64,000 bases of DNA from Microbacterium aoyamense. Its GTDB lineage: Bacteria > Actinomycetota > Actinomycetes > Actinomycetales > Microbacteriaceae. The notes under the pieces are model-generated. The model ran no database searches. It was given only the letters and a program-made list of their open reading frames with translations, and had not been told where the DNA came from. The stretch covers positions 372,001-436,000 of the forward strand of contig NZ_JAKNUT010000003.1 in assembly GCF_023155855.1 (NCBI RefSeq), given 5' to 3'. This document shows, piece by piece, positions 9,270 through 17,184 of the stretch (positions are counted from its first letter, which is position 1; each line of letters opens with the position of its first letter). A program made the position numbers and the translations under genes.

Positions 9270-10369
9270 CGTGTCTCCTCGTTCGCGTCGATGCCGGCAG
9301 CCGGCCGGATGGGAAGCGAGGGCACGTTGCGTGGGTCCTCCGACGGGGCGGGTCGTGCGGGGGAGTCGCCGAGCCGCGACCACTGCTCCGACACCCAGCG
9401 GCGGACCCGCTGGAGGGGCGTCGGCGGGAGCACGCGCACCGAGCCGCGGGCGTAGTGCCGTTCGATGTAGTACTGCGCGATGCTCAGGATCGTCGTGATG
9501 ATCGTGTACCAGACGACGGCGACGAGCAGCAGCGGGATGACGCGGCTGTTGCGCATATAGATGACCTGCACGGCGTAGAACAGCTCGGGGATCGCGATGA
9601 CGAAGACGACCGATGCGCCCTTGACGAGGCCGATCACCTCGTTGGTCGCGTTGGGCACGATCGAGCGCATCGCCTGCGGCAGGATGATGCGGCGCAGCCG
9701 CTTGCCCGAGGGGATGCCGAGGGCCGCCGCGGCTTCCAGTTGACCCTGATCGACCGAGAGGATGCCGCCCCGCACGATCTCGGCCGAGTACGCCGCCTGG
9801 TGCAGGCTCAGGCCCAGGATCGCCGCCGCGAACCCGCTGATGAGCTGCACCGTCGGGAACTCGACGATCCAGAAGTCCGTCGTGAACGGAGTGCCCAGGC
9901 CCAGCGTTGGGTAGAGGTAGCCGAGGTTGTACCAGACGACGAGCTGCACGACGAGGGGCACCGAGCGGAAGAACCAGATGTAGAGCCAGGCGGCGGATTG
10001 CAGCAGTGGTGACTTGGAGAGTCGCCCGAGCGCGAGGACGGTGCCGAGCAGGAATCCGATGGTCGCCGAGATCGCCGTGAGCGAGAGGGTGAAGCCCACG
10101 CCGCGCAGTACGGGCTCGGTGAAGAAGTACTCCGCGAAGACCCCCCACTCGTAGTTGGGGTTGGTCACGAGCGACCACGCGAACTGCGCGACGGCGAAGG
10201 CGATCAGCGCGCTGAGCACCCAACGGAACCAGTGTCGTGTGTGCACGACTCGGATCGTCCCGAGGTCGACACGGTCGCGCGCGGGGGGCGCGTCGGCCCG
10301 GTCGTCGACGAGGGATGCCGCGTCCCGGCGCCCGTCTTCGCGGATGCGATCGTCAGCAGTCGTCGTCAT
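9266..10369 (-). CDS. Amino-acid ABC transporter, permease
   Basis: A 367-residue permease of the HisMQ type. About 70 N-terminal residues are polar, with charged repeats of Asp/Arg, before the first membrane helix (WVLSALIAFAVAQFAWSLV); the transport domain proper runs from about residue 85 to 320 and includes the family box SLHQAAYSAEIVRGGILSVDQGQLEAA and the EAA loop AAALGIPSGKRLRRIILPQAMRSIVP, which docks on the ATPase. A polar tail of about 45 residues follows the last helix. Both extensions are longer than in typical members. The ATG at 10369 has GGAGGAAG six bases upstream. It opens the operon and lies divergent to the rhodanese gene. Confidence 0.92.
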   Translation of the reverse strand: MTTTADDRIREDGRRDAASLVDDRADAPPARDRVDLGTIRVVHTRHWFRWVLSALIAFAVAQFAWSLVTNPNYEWGVFAEYFFTEPVLRGVGFTLSLTAISATIGFLLGTVLALGRLSKSPLLQSAAWLYIWFFRSVPLVVQLVVWYNLGYLYPTLGLGTPFTTDFWIVEFPTVQLISGFAAAILGLSLHQAAYSAEIVRGGILSVDQGQLEAAAALGIPSGKRLRRIILPQAMRSIVPNATNEVIGLVKGASVVFVIAIPELFYAVQVIYMRNSRVIPLLLVAVVWYTIITTILSIAQYYIERHYARGSVRVLPPTPLQRVRRWVSEQWSRLGDSPARPAPSEDPRNVPSLPIRPAAGIDANEETR

Positions 10370-10582
10370 GGCCGCTTCCTCCGTTCGTGTCGTCCCGGCC
10401 CGACGAGCCGAGGTGTCCGATCACGGTAGGTCGGGGGCTTCAGCCGGGGAGGAGACCCGGATCACATCCCGAAATGTTGCGACTCACGCGTTAACACACG
10501 TCGGCCGACGCGTCCCGCGGCCACGAGCAGCGCCCCGGGGGGTCGTGTGAAGGAATGTGTCGGGATCTTTCGTCATCTTGCG

Positions 10583-10600
10583 TCGTGTTTCGACACACGA
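10583..10600. promoter_or_regulatory. Inverted repeat upstream of rhodanese gene, possible operator
   Basis: TCGTGT and ACACGA form exact 6-bp arms around a 6-base spacer, 34 bases before the rhodanese ATG in the intergenic space shared with the divergent ABC operon. The position fits an operator but no clear -10/-35 pair or nearby regulator gene supports it. Confidence 0.3.
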
Positions 10601-10634
10601 TGCACGCGAGGGGCGGGCATCCGACGCTGTATTC

Positions 10635-11489
10635 ATGCCCCACGTGATCGATGTCCCGGCGCTCAGCGCCGCGCTGGCCGAAGACCGGCCCGTGCGGCTG
10701 CTCGACGTGCGCTGGCGACTGGACATCCCGCAGGGGCGCCCGGCGTATCTCGCCGCGCACATCCCGGGGGCTGTATACGTCGACCTGGAGCACGACCTCT
10801 CGCGTGCCGGGCATCCCGAAGAGGGGCGTTTCCCGCTTCCCGCGCTGGATCAGCTGCAGTCCGCGGCACGCCGATGGGGCATCGACGGCGGCGACCTCGT
10901 CGTCGCGTACGACGACAACGACGCCGTGGCGGCGTCTCGCGCGTGGTGGCTGCTGCGACGGCGGGGCGTGGACATCCGCGTGCTCGACGGGGGGATCCGC
11001 GCCTGGGTCAGGCGCGGTCTGCCGGTCGAGTCGGGCGATCACGGGGCCGCTCCCGGTACGGTGCGACTCCTCGACGAGGACCCTGGCGCGGCATCCATCG
11101 ACGACGCGGCACGCGCGCCGGCGACCGGCGTGCTCGTCGACGTGCGCGGTCCCGATCACTATCGCGGGCGCGTGAGCGGCGAGGATCCCGCGGCCGGACA
11201 CATTCCCGGAGCGGTCAACCTTCCGACCGTCGCGCACATCGCGGGCGACGGAACCCTGCGCTCGCCGCGCGAGATCCGCGGGATCATCCAGGCGAGCGGC
11301 GTCGATCCGGACCGCGACATCGTCCTTTACTGCGGTGTGGGCATCGCCTCGACCCACTCGGCGCTCGCCTTCGCCGAAGCGGGCATCGAGACACGGGTCT
11401 ACACGGGGGCCTGGAGTCAGTGGTCGCGCAGCCGCGGGCGTGCGGTCGCCGTCGGCCGCACGCCGGCCGACGCGTTCAGCGGCTGGTGA
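10635..11489 (+). CDS. sseA: Sulfurtransferase, tandem rhodanese domains (SseA-like)
   Basis: A 284-residue protein with two rhodanese domains, the size and layout of thiosulfate/3-mercaptopyruvate sulfurtransferases. Domain 1 (about 1-130) carries LLDVRWRLD, HIPGAVYVDLEHDLS and VVAYDDNDAVAASRAWWLL; domain 2 (150-284) carries LVDVRGPDHYRG, HIPGAVNLPT and the active-site loop YCGVGIASTHSAL with Cys233 in the persulfide-forming position. ATG at 10635 is chosen over an upstream in-frame start because the SseA fold begins there. It moves sulfane sulfur between thiosulfate or mercaptopyruvate and a thiophilic acceptor. A sulfurtransferase beside the modified-amino-acid locus fits a sulfur-recovery role, by context only. 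Confidence 0.9.
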   Translation: MPHVIDVPALSAALAEDRPVRLLDVRWRLDIPQGRPAYLAAHIPGAVYVDLEHDLSRAGHPEEGRFPLPALDQLQSAARRWGIDGGDLVVAYDDNDAVAASRAWWLLRRRGVDIRVLDGGIRAWVRRGLPVESGDHGAAPGTVRLLDEDPGAASIDDAARAPATGVLVDVRGPDHYRGRVSGEDPAAGHIPGAVNLPTVAHIAGDGTLRSPREIRGIIQASGVDPDRDIVLYCGVGIASTHSALAFAEAGIETRVYTGAWSQWSRSRGRAVAVGRTPADAFSGW

Positions 11490-11587
11490 CCAAGGTTCCC
11501 CCCGCCGGCTGAGCGCGGAGAGCCTCGACGTGCGCTCCCTCGATCGATAGGTTGTCGGGCAAGGGCTTCGTCGATTCAGGAGGACCG

Positions 11588-11728
11588 ATGGCGCACGTCG
11601 TGGCGACCGGAGCGGGTACGACGAAGATGGGCGGGTTCGTTTTCGTCCACTCGTTCCAACTGCCGAACCTCGTGTGCATCGGCGTTGCGATCATCGTCGG
11701 CGTCTCGCTGTCGTTCGTGCTGTCCTGA
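11588..11728 (+). CDS. Small membrane protein (46 aa) coupled to ThrE-like exporter
   Basis: A 46-codon frame starting ATG at 11588, preceded by AGGAGG five bases upstream, one of the best ribosome sites in the window. The protein has a short polar start (MAHVVATGAGTTKMGG) and one hydrophobic helix, about residues 28-45 (LVCIGVAIIVGVSLSFVLS). Its stop TGA (11726-11728) is one base before the ATG of the exporter at 11730, which has no ribosome site of its own, so the exporter is probably translated by re-initiation. I know no named family for it. It could be a leader that sets exporter translation, or a small accessory subunit. Confidence 0.65.
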   Translation: MAHVVATGAGTTKMGGFVFVHSFQLPNLVCIGVAIIVGVSLSFVLS

Positions 11729-11729
11729 T

Positions 11730-13049
11730 ATGGCGGAGGTCACGGACCAGGCGACGCTCAGCAGGTTCCTGCTGGGTCTCGCCGAGGGCATGAACGCCTC
11801 GGCCGAATCCGTCGATCGGATCCGATCGACCATGGAGGCCATCTCGCAGGCGTACGGCCGCGCCGACAGCGAGTTCGTGATCCTCCCGACCGTCATCCTC
11901 GTCCAGACCTCGGGCGAGGACGAGAGGGTCGTCCTGCGGTCCGCTCAGAACGCGTCGTTCCGATTCGATCAGATCGCCGCCCTGTACGCGCTGCTCGAGC
12001 AGGCGAAGCGAGCCGAGGTCACGCCGACCGACGGCATCCATCGCCTCAACGAGATCGGGGCGATGAAGCCGCGCTTCGGCTGGGCGGTCCGCACGCTCGG
12101 GCATGCGATCCTCACGGCGGGACTCGCGCTGCTGCTCGCCCCGACGTGGCAGGGTGTGCTCATCGCCTTCGGGCTCGGAGCCCTCATCGGCGTCCTCAAG
12201 CTCGTCCGTTCGCCCACGCTGCAGCTGATCATGCCCGTCGTGGCGGCCTTCGGCAGTGCGATCGCGGTCTTCCTCCTCGCGACCGTCATCGACATCGGTG
12301 ATCCCATCCACCTGCTCATCGCGCCGCTCGTGACGTTCCTCCCCGGGGGTGCGCTCACGACCGCGACGGTCGAGCTCGCTGCCGGTCAGATGCTGGCGGG
12401 CGCGTCGCGCCTGGTGTACGGCTTCGTGCAGCTCGCGCTGCTCGCCTTCGGCATCCTCGCCGCGGGGGCGGTCGTCGGGGTCGACTCGTCCGCCTATCAG
12501 ACGGTGGAGTCCAGCGATGGGCTCCCGTGGTGGGTGCCCTATCTCGGCGTCCTCGTCTTCGCCGTCGGCAACTACCTGCACTTCTCGTCGCCGCCGTCGA
12601 CGTTCGGGTGGGTGCTCCTCGTGCTCGTCGTCGCCTACACGGCGCAGACGATAGGAGCGTTGGTGCTGGATGCCACGGTCAGCGGCTTCGTCGGAGCCGT
12701 CGCCATGACGCCTCTCGTGCTGTGGATCGCATCGCTGCCGAAGGGCGCGCCCTCGCAACTCACGTTCCTGCCGGCGTTCTGGCTGCTCGTTCCGGGGGCC
12801 GCGGGTCTCGTCGGTCTCACCGAGGCGGTTGCCGAGGACGGCACGGCCGCGGACTTCGTCGCCGCCCTGGTCTCCGTCATGTCCATCGCGCTCGGCGTGC
12901 TCATCGGCACCGCGCTGTACCGCGCGGTGCGGCACGGGACGGAGGAGGTCGTGCAGTTCGCCGTGGCGCTGCCGCCCGACCGCGACGCCGAGACGCCGTC
13001 GACGCTGGGCGAGCGGCTCACGCGCTGGTGGCGGAGCTCACGGCGCTGA
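11730..13049 (+). CDS. Threonine/serine exporter-like membrane protein (ThrE family)
   Basis: A 439-residue protein. The first about 115 residues are soluble (LSRFLLGLAEGMNASAESVDRIRSTMEAISQAYG, EFVILPTVILVQ), matching the ThrE N-terminal domain. About ten hydrophobic helices follow in two blocks, including the family box FLPGGALTTATVELAAGQMLAGASRLVYGFVQL and, near the end, GAPSQLTFLPAFWLLVPGAAGLVGLTE. ThrE in Corynebacterium exports threonine and serine in exchange for protons. ATG at 11730 follows the small upstream gene by one base. The tail is polar and positively charged. Transport substrate is inferred only from the family. Confidence 0.85.
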   Translation: MAEVTDQATLSRFLLGLAEGMNASAESVDRIRSTMEAISQAYGRADSEFVILPTVILVQTSGEDERVVLRSAQNASFRFDQIAALYALLEQAKRAEVTPTDGIHRLNEIGAMKPRFGWAVRTLGHAILTAGLALLLAPTWQGVLIAFGLGALIGVLKLVRSPTLQLIMPVVAAFGSAIAVFLLATVIDIGDPIHLLIAPLVTFLPGGALTTATVELAAGQMLAGASRLVYGFVQLALLAFGILAAGAVVGVDSSAYQTVESSDGLPWWVPYLGVLVFAVGNYLHFSSPPSTFGWVLLVLVVAYTAQTIGALVLDATVSGFVGAVAMTPLVLWIASLPKGAPSQLTFLPAFWLLVPGAAGLVGLTEAVAEDGTAADFVAALVSVMSIALGVLIGTALYRAVRHGTEEVVQFAVALPPDRDAETPSTLGERLTRWWRSSRR

Positions 13050-13070
13050 CCGGGAGGCGCGGGGAACCGC

Positions 13071-13469
13071 TCAGGTCAGCAGGTCGTCCCAGCTCGCGAG
13101 CGCGACGATGCCGGCCGCTGCGGCGACGAGCGCGGGATCGTCGGTGACGAGCGCGTCGGACTGGAGCTTCGCGACGGCGAGGTACTCGGCGAGTTCGGTG
13201 TCATCCCACCCGAGCTGGTCGGCGATCTTCCACGCCGTCGATCGAGACACCCGGTCGCCGAGCAGGCGAACCTTGAGTTCGGCGACGCCCTCGAGCTGCC
13301 GGCGTCCCGTCCGCTCGTCGAGCCTGCCGGCGTGCACGTCGCGGTACAGGGTCGAGAGTGCGTGCGAGCGCAGGATCGCCGGCGCAACGAGCTGATGGGC
13401 TGAGGGCACCGTGATGCTCTCGCGGATGAGGCGGAGTGCGGTGCCGGAATCGATGGCGTAGCGCGTCAT
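13071..13469 (-). CDS. PIN-domain protein, VapC-like (orphan)
   Basis: A 132-residue protein resembling PIN-domain ribonucleases: the first strand reads YAIDSGTALRLI with the leading acidic residue, a central helical part contains LYRDVHAGRLDERTGRRQL, and the C-terminal metal-site region is LQSDALVTDDPALVAAAAGIVALAS. Such proteins cleave RNA and are usually VapC toxins paired with a small antitoxin. No antitoxin-sized frame with DNA-binding features is visible next to it on either side, so it may be a solitary PIN protein or have lost its partner. ATG at 13469 (MTRYAID) is preferred over a start 36 bases upstream because the domain begins there. It lies just outside the left repeat of the proposed island. 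Confidence 0.75.
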   Translation of the reverse strand: MTRYAIDSGTALRLIRESITVPSAHQLVAPAILRSHALSTLYRDVHAGRLDERTGRRQLEGVAELKVRLLGDRVSRSTAWKIADQLGWDDTELAEYLAVAKLQSDALVTDDPALVAAAAGIVALASWDDLLT

Positions 13470-13523
13470 CCCGTGATCGTCGCACCTGGGTGCGACATCC
13501 GACACCCCGGGGTGCGTCGAGGC

Positions 13524-13547
13524 GAGTGGACGCGACGGCGGGAGTCG
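13524..13547. repeat. att-like direct repeat: copy of tRNA 3' end (left)
   Basis: These 24 bases, beginning GAGTGGACGCGACGG, are identical to 22746-22769, where they form the CCA end, acceptor strand and half of the T-arm of a tRNA-like gene. No tRNA body follows here: similarity stops at 13548. A truncated tRNA 3' end in direct orientation is the usual footprint of site-specific integration. The next 180 bases are visibly less GC-rich than the flanks. Confidence 0.7.
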
Positions 13548-13731
13548 CCGGCCGCGCGCTTTTCGGGATTGCTCAGGAAGCGCGGAATCCTGCCGGAGTG
13601 AGTCATTCTGCCGCGGAAAATCAGGGGTTCCCGGTCGATTTCCGAGCCTCGTGTCGTTCGGTCTCGATCAGTGAAGATGGGGCTCAATCTGCGGGGTCTA
13701 CGTCCGCCTGGTGTCCACGCGGAGCCCGGCT

Positions 13732-14619
13732 CTAGGTGGCGCTGACTGTGCGGAATCCGCAGTTGCCCATGGTCGAGTCGGGGGTGTTGCCGGTGCGTGC
13801 GGCGACGCGATATCGGTTGCAGTAGGACTCGTGGCAGAGGTATGAGCCGCCGCGGGTGACGCGCCGCTCCTCCTGCACGATGGGCAGCGAACGCGCGCCG
13901 AAGCTGGATGCGGGTGCCACTGTCTCGAACCGGTCGGCGCACCATTCCCAGACGTTGCCCGCGACGTCGACCAGTCCGAACCCGTTCGCGGGGTAGGTCC
14001 CGACCGGCGACGTCGTGAGCCACCCGTCCTCGCGGGTGTTGTGCGTGGGGAATCGGCCCTGCCAGATATTGCACATCCACCGTCCGCCCGGGGTGAGATC
14101 GTCGCCCCAGGCATAGCGGGCACCGCGCAGGCCGCCGCGCGCAGCGGCTTCCCACTGGGCCTCGGTGGGAAGTGCCCTGCCCGCCCAGGCCGCGTACGCC
14201 TGCGCGTCGGCCCATGAGACGTGGACGACGGGGTGGTCGTCGAGGCCGTCGACGCTCGAGAGCGGCCCGTTGGGATGCCGCCAGTCGGCGCCGGCGACCG
14301 ACAGCCACCATGGTGCACTGCCGAATCTCCCGCGCACGTGCTCGGGTCGAGCCGCGACGGCGAGGTGGAAAACAGCCGAATCACCGAAGGTCTCGGCCTC
14401 GGTCACATATGCGGTGGCATCGACGAAGCGTCGAAAGGCGGCGTTCGTGACAGGGGTCGCGTCGATGTCGAAGCCCTCGAGCTCGACCTCACGCTGGGGG
14501 CTCTCGGCGTCGAAGGGGTACCCCTCGTCGAAGGCGTCGCCGAGCAGGTAGCGGTCCGCGGGTATCAGGCAGGTCGCGGCATCCGTCGGTGAAGTCGTCA
14601 CAGCGAAAGCTTGACACAT
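13732..14619 (-). CDS. Formylglycine-generating enzyme (sulfatase-activating oxidase)
   Basis: A 295-residue FGE/SUMF1-family protein. The catalytic loop RGGSYLCHESYCNRYRVAAR holds both copper-binding cysteines, Cys262 and Cys267, spaced five apart as in Streptomyces and human enzymes, so this is a genuine cofactor-generating enzyme and not a lectin-like homologue. Other family marks are DATPVTNAAFRRFV, HVSWADAQAYAAWAGRALPTEAQWEAAARGG and NGFGLVDVAGNVWEWCADRF. It oxidises the cysteine of C-x-P-x-R in sulfatases to formylglycine. No signal peptide, so it acts in the cytoplasm. ATG at 14619 is taken; GTG at 14601 is an alternative. It is divergent from the PadR-sulfatase operon across a shared operator. 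Confidence 0.93.
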   Translation of the reverse strand: MCQAFAVTTSPTDAATCLIPADRYLLGDAFDEGYPFDAESPQREVELEGFDIDATPVTNAAFRRFVDATAYVTEAETFGDSAVFHLAVAARPEHVRGRFGSAPWWLSVAGADWRHPNGPLSSVDGLDDHPVVHVSWADAQAYAAWAGRALPTEAQWEAAARGGLRGARYAWGDDLTPGGRWMCNIWQGRFPTHNTREDGWLTTSPVGTYPANGFGLVDVAGNVWEWCADRFETVAPASSFGARSLPIVQEERRVTRGGSYLCHESYCNRYRVAARTGNTPDSTMGNCGFRTVSAT

Positions 14620-14640
14620 CAGATTCAAGCAAGCTATAAC
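14611..14640 (+). promoter_or_regulatory. Strong SigA-type promoter for padR-sulfatase operon
   Basis: TTGACA at 14611-14616 and TATAAC at 14635-14640 are separated by 18 bases, the best consensus-like promoter in the window. Transcription would start near 14647 and run into the PadR gene at 14703. The -35 box overlaps the start region of the divergent formylglycine-generating enzyme gene. Confidence 0.8.
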
Positions 14641-14650
14641 ACTAGTTACA

Positions 14651-14668
14651 TATGTGCAGTTGCACATA
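14651..14668. promoter_or_regulatory. PadR-type operator (perfect 18-bp palindrome)
   Basis: TATGTGCA and TGCACATA are exact inverted arms around GT. Within them lies ATGT-N8-ACAT (14652-14667), the half-site pattern described for PadR repressors. The palindrome starts 11 bases after the -10 box, so a bound repressor would block initiation of the padR-sulfatase operon; it also overlaps the likely promoter zone of the divergent FGE gene. Autoregulation and co-control of both sides are inferred. Confidence 0.8.
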
Positions 14669-14702
14669 GAAAATCAGGTTCTCGACGAAGAGGAGAGCGA
14701 CG

Positions 14703-15305
14703 ATGAAGTTCGAGCACGTGCTGCTGGGCGTTCTGGCGAACAAGCCCTACCACGGCTATGAGCTGATGAAGTGGTTCGACGTCGAGGGCCAGTTCATCCG
14801 GTCGAACACCCACCACAGCCAGATCTATCGCGAGCTGGCGCGGATGGTGAAGAACGGTCTCGTCGAGTTCGAGGTCGACCCGCGCGAGGGCAGGCCTGAC
14901 GCCAAGGTGTATCGCATCACCGAGATCGGACAGCAGGTGCTGCTGGAGTGGGTGCGTTCGCCGTATCAGCCGACCAGCCGCTTCCAGGACGCCGACTTCA
15001 ACACTCGGTTCTCCTTCACGATCGGGCTCGACATCGAGGCCGCTCTGCGGGTCGTCGAGACCGAACTCGCCTATCGCCGGGCTCAGGTCGCCGCCAGTCG
15101 CGTGCGCAAGCGCGGATACGTCGGAGTCGAGCCCATCCCGGGGCTCGACATGCAGCGCTCCGCTCGCTATGGCGAGCAGATGCATGTCTTCGGTGCCGAC
15201 TCCGTCGACCGCTGGATGGATTGGCTGGAAGAGATCCGGGCGCTGCTCATCGCCGACATCGCACAGACCGCGTCGCCTGCCGACGCTGAGGAGGAGTCCG
15301 CATGA
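14703..15305 (+). CDS. PadR family transcriptional regulator
   Basis: A 200-residue regulator. The winged helix occupies residues 1-80: FEHVLLGVLANKPYHGYELMKWFD, then the recognition region HHSQIYRELARMVKNGLVEFEVD and the wing GRPDAKVYRITEIGQQ. The C-terminal half is a helical ligand/dimer domain (VRSPYQPTSRFQDADFNTRFSF..., longer than the minimal PadR-s1 type). GAGGAGAG precedes the ATG by about 7 bases. The gene overlaps the sulfatase by four bases (ATGA). A PadR-type palindrome lies immediately upstream, so it most likely represses itself, the sulfatase operon and perhaps FGE, with relief by a sulfated glycoside or its product (inference). Confidence 0.9.
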   Translation: MKFEHVLLGVLANKPYHGYELMKWFDVEGQFIRSNTHHSQIYRELARMVKNGLVEFEVDPREGRPDAKVYRITEIGQQVLLEWVRSPYQPTSRFQDADFNTRFSFTIGLDIEAALRVVETELAYRRAQVAASRVRKRGYVGVEPIPGLDMQRSARYGEQMHVFGADSVDRWMDWLEEIRALLIADIAQTASPADAEEESA

Positions 15306-17119
15306 GGGCGATCATGGTCATGTTCGACAGCTTGAACCGCCGGATGCTGCCGACCTACGGCGGCGACTGGGTGCACGCTCCGAACTTCGAGCGGCTCGCT
15401 TCTCGCACAGTCACGTTCGACAACTGCTACGGCGGATCGATGCCGTGCATGCCGGCGCGGCGCGAGATGCACACGGGGCGCTACAACTTCCTGCATCGGT
15501 CGTGGGGTCCGCTGGAGCCGTTCGACGACTCGGTGCCGTCGATGCTGAAGTCGGCCGGGGTCCACACGCACCTGGCCACGGATCACCAGCACTACTGGGA
15601 GGACGGCGGCGCGACCTACCACAACCGCTACTCGACGTACGAGTTCTTCCGCGGTCAGGAGGGCGATCCCTGGAAGGGGCAGATCGCCGATCCTGAGATT
15701 CCGGACGCCCTCGGCATGACGTCGAAGGTCAAGCCGAAGCTGTGGCGACAGGACTGGGTGAACCGCGCTCATCTCGGTGACAAGGCCGACCACCCGCAGA
15801 CCCTCACGTTCGACGCGGGAGTCGAGTTCATCGAGACGAACAAGGGCGAAGACTCGTGGTTCGTCCAGATCGAGACGTTCGACCCGCACGAGCCCTTCTT
15901 CAGTTACGCCGAGTACAAGACCCACTACGCCGGGGCCGAGTACGACGGTCCGCACTTCGACTGGCCCGACTACGCCAAGGTGACCGAGGCCCCCGAAGCG
16001 GTCGAGCATGCCCGAGCGGAGTATGCGGCGCTGCTGACGATGTGCGACGAATCGCTGGGTCGAGTGCTCGACCTCATGGACGAGCACGACATGTGGGACG
16101 ACACGATGCTCATCGTGTGCACCGACCACGGCTTCATGCTCGGCGAGCACGGCTGGTGGGGTAAGAACGTACAGCCCTGGTACGACGAGACGATCCACAA
16201 CCCGCTGTTCGTGTGGGACCCTCGCGCACAGGTCGCGGGCGAGCGCCGCGGAGCCCTCGTGCAGACCATCGACTTCGGCCCGACGCTGCTCGACTTCTTC
16301 GGCGTCGACCCGACGGGCGACATGCAGGGGGCCTCGCTCGCGCCGGTCGTCGCGGACGACACCCCGGTGCGCGAGTACGGACTGTTCGGTGTGTTCGGCG
16401 GGCATGTGTGCGTGACCGACGGCCGCTATGTGTACATGCGCGCATCTGCGACGCCCCAGAACCAGCCTCTCTCGGAGCACACGCTGATGCCGACGGTGAT
16501 GACCGGGTTCTTCCCGCAGCAGCAGCTCACCAATGCAGAACTCGTCGACCCGCTGCCGTTCACCAAGGGACTCAAGGTGCTGAAGACGCCTGCTCAGGCG
16601 TGGGTGAGCCCGTTTGCTTTCGGCACCCAGCTGTTCGACCTGCACACCGATCCCGAGCAGGTCGCGCCGCTGGGCGACGCCGACCTCGAGCTTCAGCTGG
16701 CGACGGCGCTGCGCGATGCGATGCTCGCGGCGGATGCCCCGGCCGAGCAGTTCGCACGCCTCGGGCTTCCCGCCTACGGCGAGCTCACGGCAGAGCATCT
16801 GCTGATCGAGGCGCAGTGGCAGATGCTGCAGCTGTCGCTGGCGCCCGCAGCACGCGCCGACGACTTCGGCGCCGACGGTGTCATCCTCGACACCCCGATC
16901 TCGCAGCTGTTGGCCGACGCCCGCACCCGCGCGGTGCTCGTCGAACGGGCGCCGATGCTCGCGGGCGGACCCATGATCCAGATGATCGGCGGCATGAGCC
17001 TGCTGCAGATCGCGGCAATGATGGTCGGCCTCCTGCCCCGACCCGTGCTGGCCGGACTCGCACAGCTGCTTACAGCGGCTGAGACGTCCGATCAGCCGGT
17101 GCCTGTCGAACCCGCCTGA
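15302..17119 (+). CDS. Type I sulfatase (formylglycine-dependent), cytoplasmic
   Basis: A 605-residue sulfatase of the alkaline-phosphatase superfamily. The signature SMPCMPARREMHTGRYN places the modifiable cysteine at residue 49 in C-x-P-x-R; the N-terminal metal site is MFDSLNRRMLP (Asp9), and further ligands fall in CTDHGFMLGEHGWWGKN. No signal peptide is present, so the enzyme stays in the cytoplasm, as does the FGE that would activate it. The C-terminal region of about 150 residues beyond the core is hydrophobic and methionine-rich (GGPMIQMIGGMSLLQIAAMMVGLLP) and may form an extra lid or dimer segment. It hydrolyses a sulfate ester; the importer and GH3 enzyme downstream point to a sulfated sugar or glycoside. 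Confidence 0.93.
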   Translation: MRAIMVMFDSLNRRMLPTYGGDWVHAPNFERLASRTVTFDNCYGGSMPCMPARREMHTGRYNFLHRSWGPLEPFDDSVPSMLKSAGVHTHLATDHQHYWEDGGATYHNRYSTYEFFRGQEGDPWKGQIADPEIPDALGMTSKVKPKLWRQDWVNRAHLGDKADHPQTLTFDAGVEFIETNKGEDSWFVQIETFDPHEPFFSYAEYKTHYAGAEYDGPHFDWPDYAKVTEAPEAVEHARAEYAALLTMCDESLGRVLDLMDEHDMWDDTMLIVCTDHGFMLGEHGWWGKNVQPWYDETIHNPLFVWDPRAQVAGERRGALVQTIDFGPTLLDFFGVDPTGDMQGASLAPVVADDTPVREYGLFGVFGGHVCVTDGRYVYMRASATPQNQPLSEHTLMPTVMTGFFPQQQLTNAELVDPLPFTKGLKVLKTPAQAWVSPFAFGTQLFDLHTDPEQVAPLGDADLELQLATALRDAMLAADAPAEQFARLGLPAYGELTAEHLLIEAQWQMLQLSLAPAARADDFGADGVILDTPISQLLADARTRAVLVERAPMLAGGPMIQMIGGMSLLQIAAMMVGLLPRPVLAGLAQLLTAAETSDQPVPVEPA

Positions 17120-17184
17120 CGGCCCACCTCCCCCATCCATCCACGACCCGACTCACCACACGCACCATTCACGAAGGAGTGACC

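Noticed and set aside
13732..14619. Ergothioneine-type or lectin-type FGE-sulfatase-domain protein (EgtB-like)
   Set aside because: EgtB has an extra DinB domain and lacks the two active cysteines; this protein has both cysteines in the FGE spacing and sits beside a C-x-P-x-R sulfatase.
15167..17140. Very long open frame on the minus strand opposite the sulfatase (and similar ones opposite the FAD protein 3305-5491, subtilase 23622-26978, GH67-like gene 35615-37948 and pcrA 40858-42984)
   Set aside because: They are mirror frames created by GC-rich third codon positions. Their translations are Arg/His/Glu-rich with no domain or signal, while the opposite strand has clear family motifs and ribosome sites.
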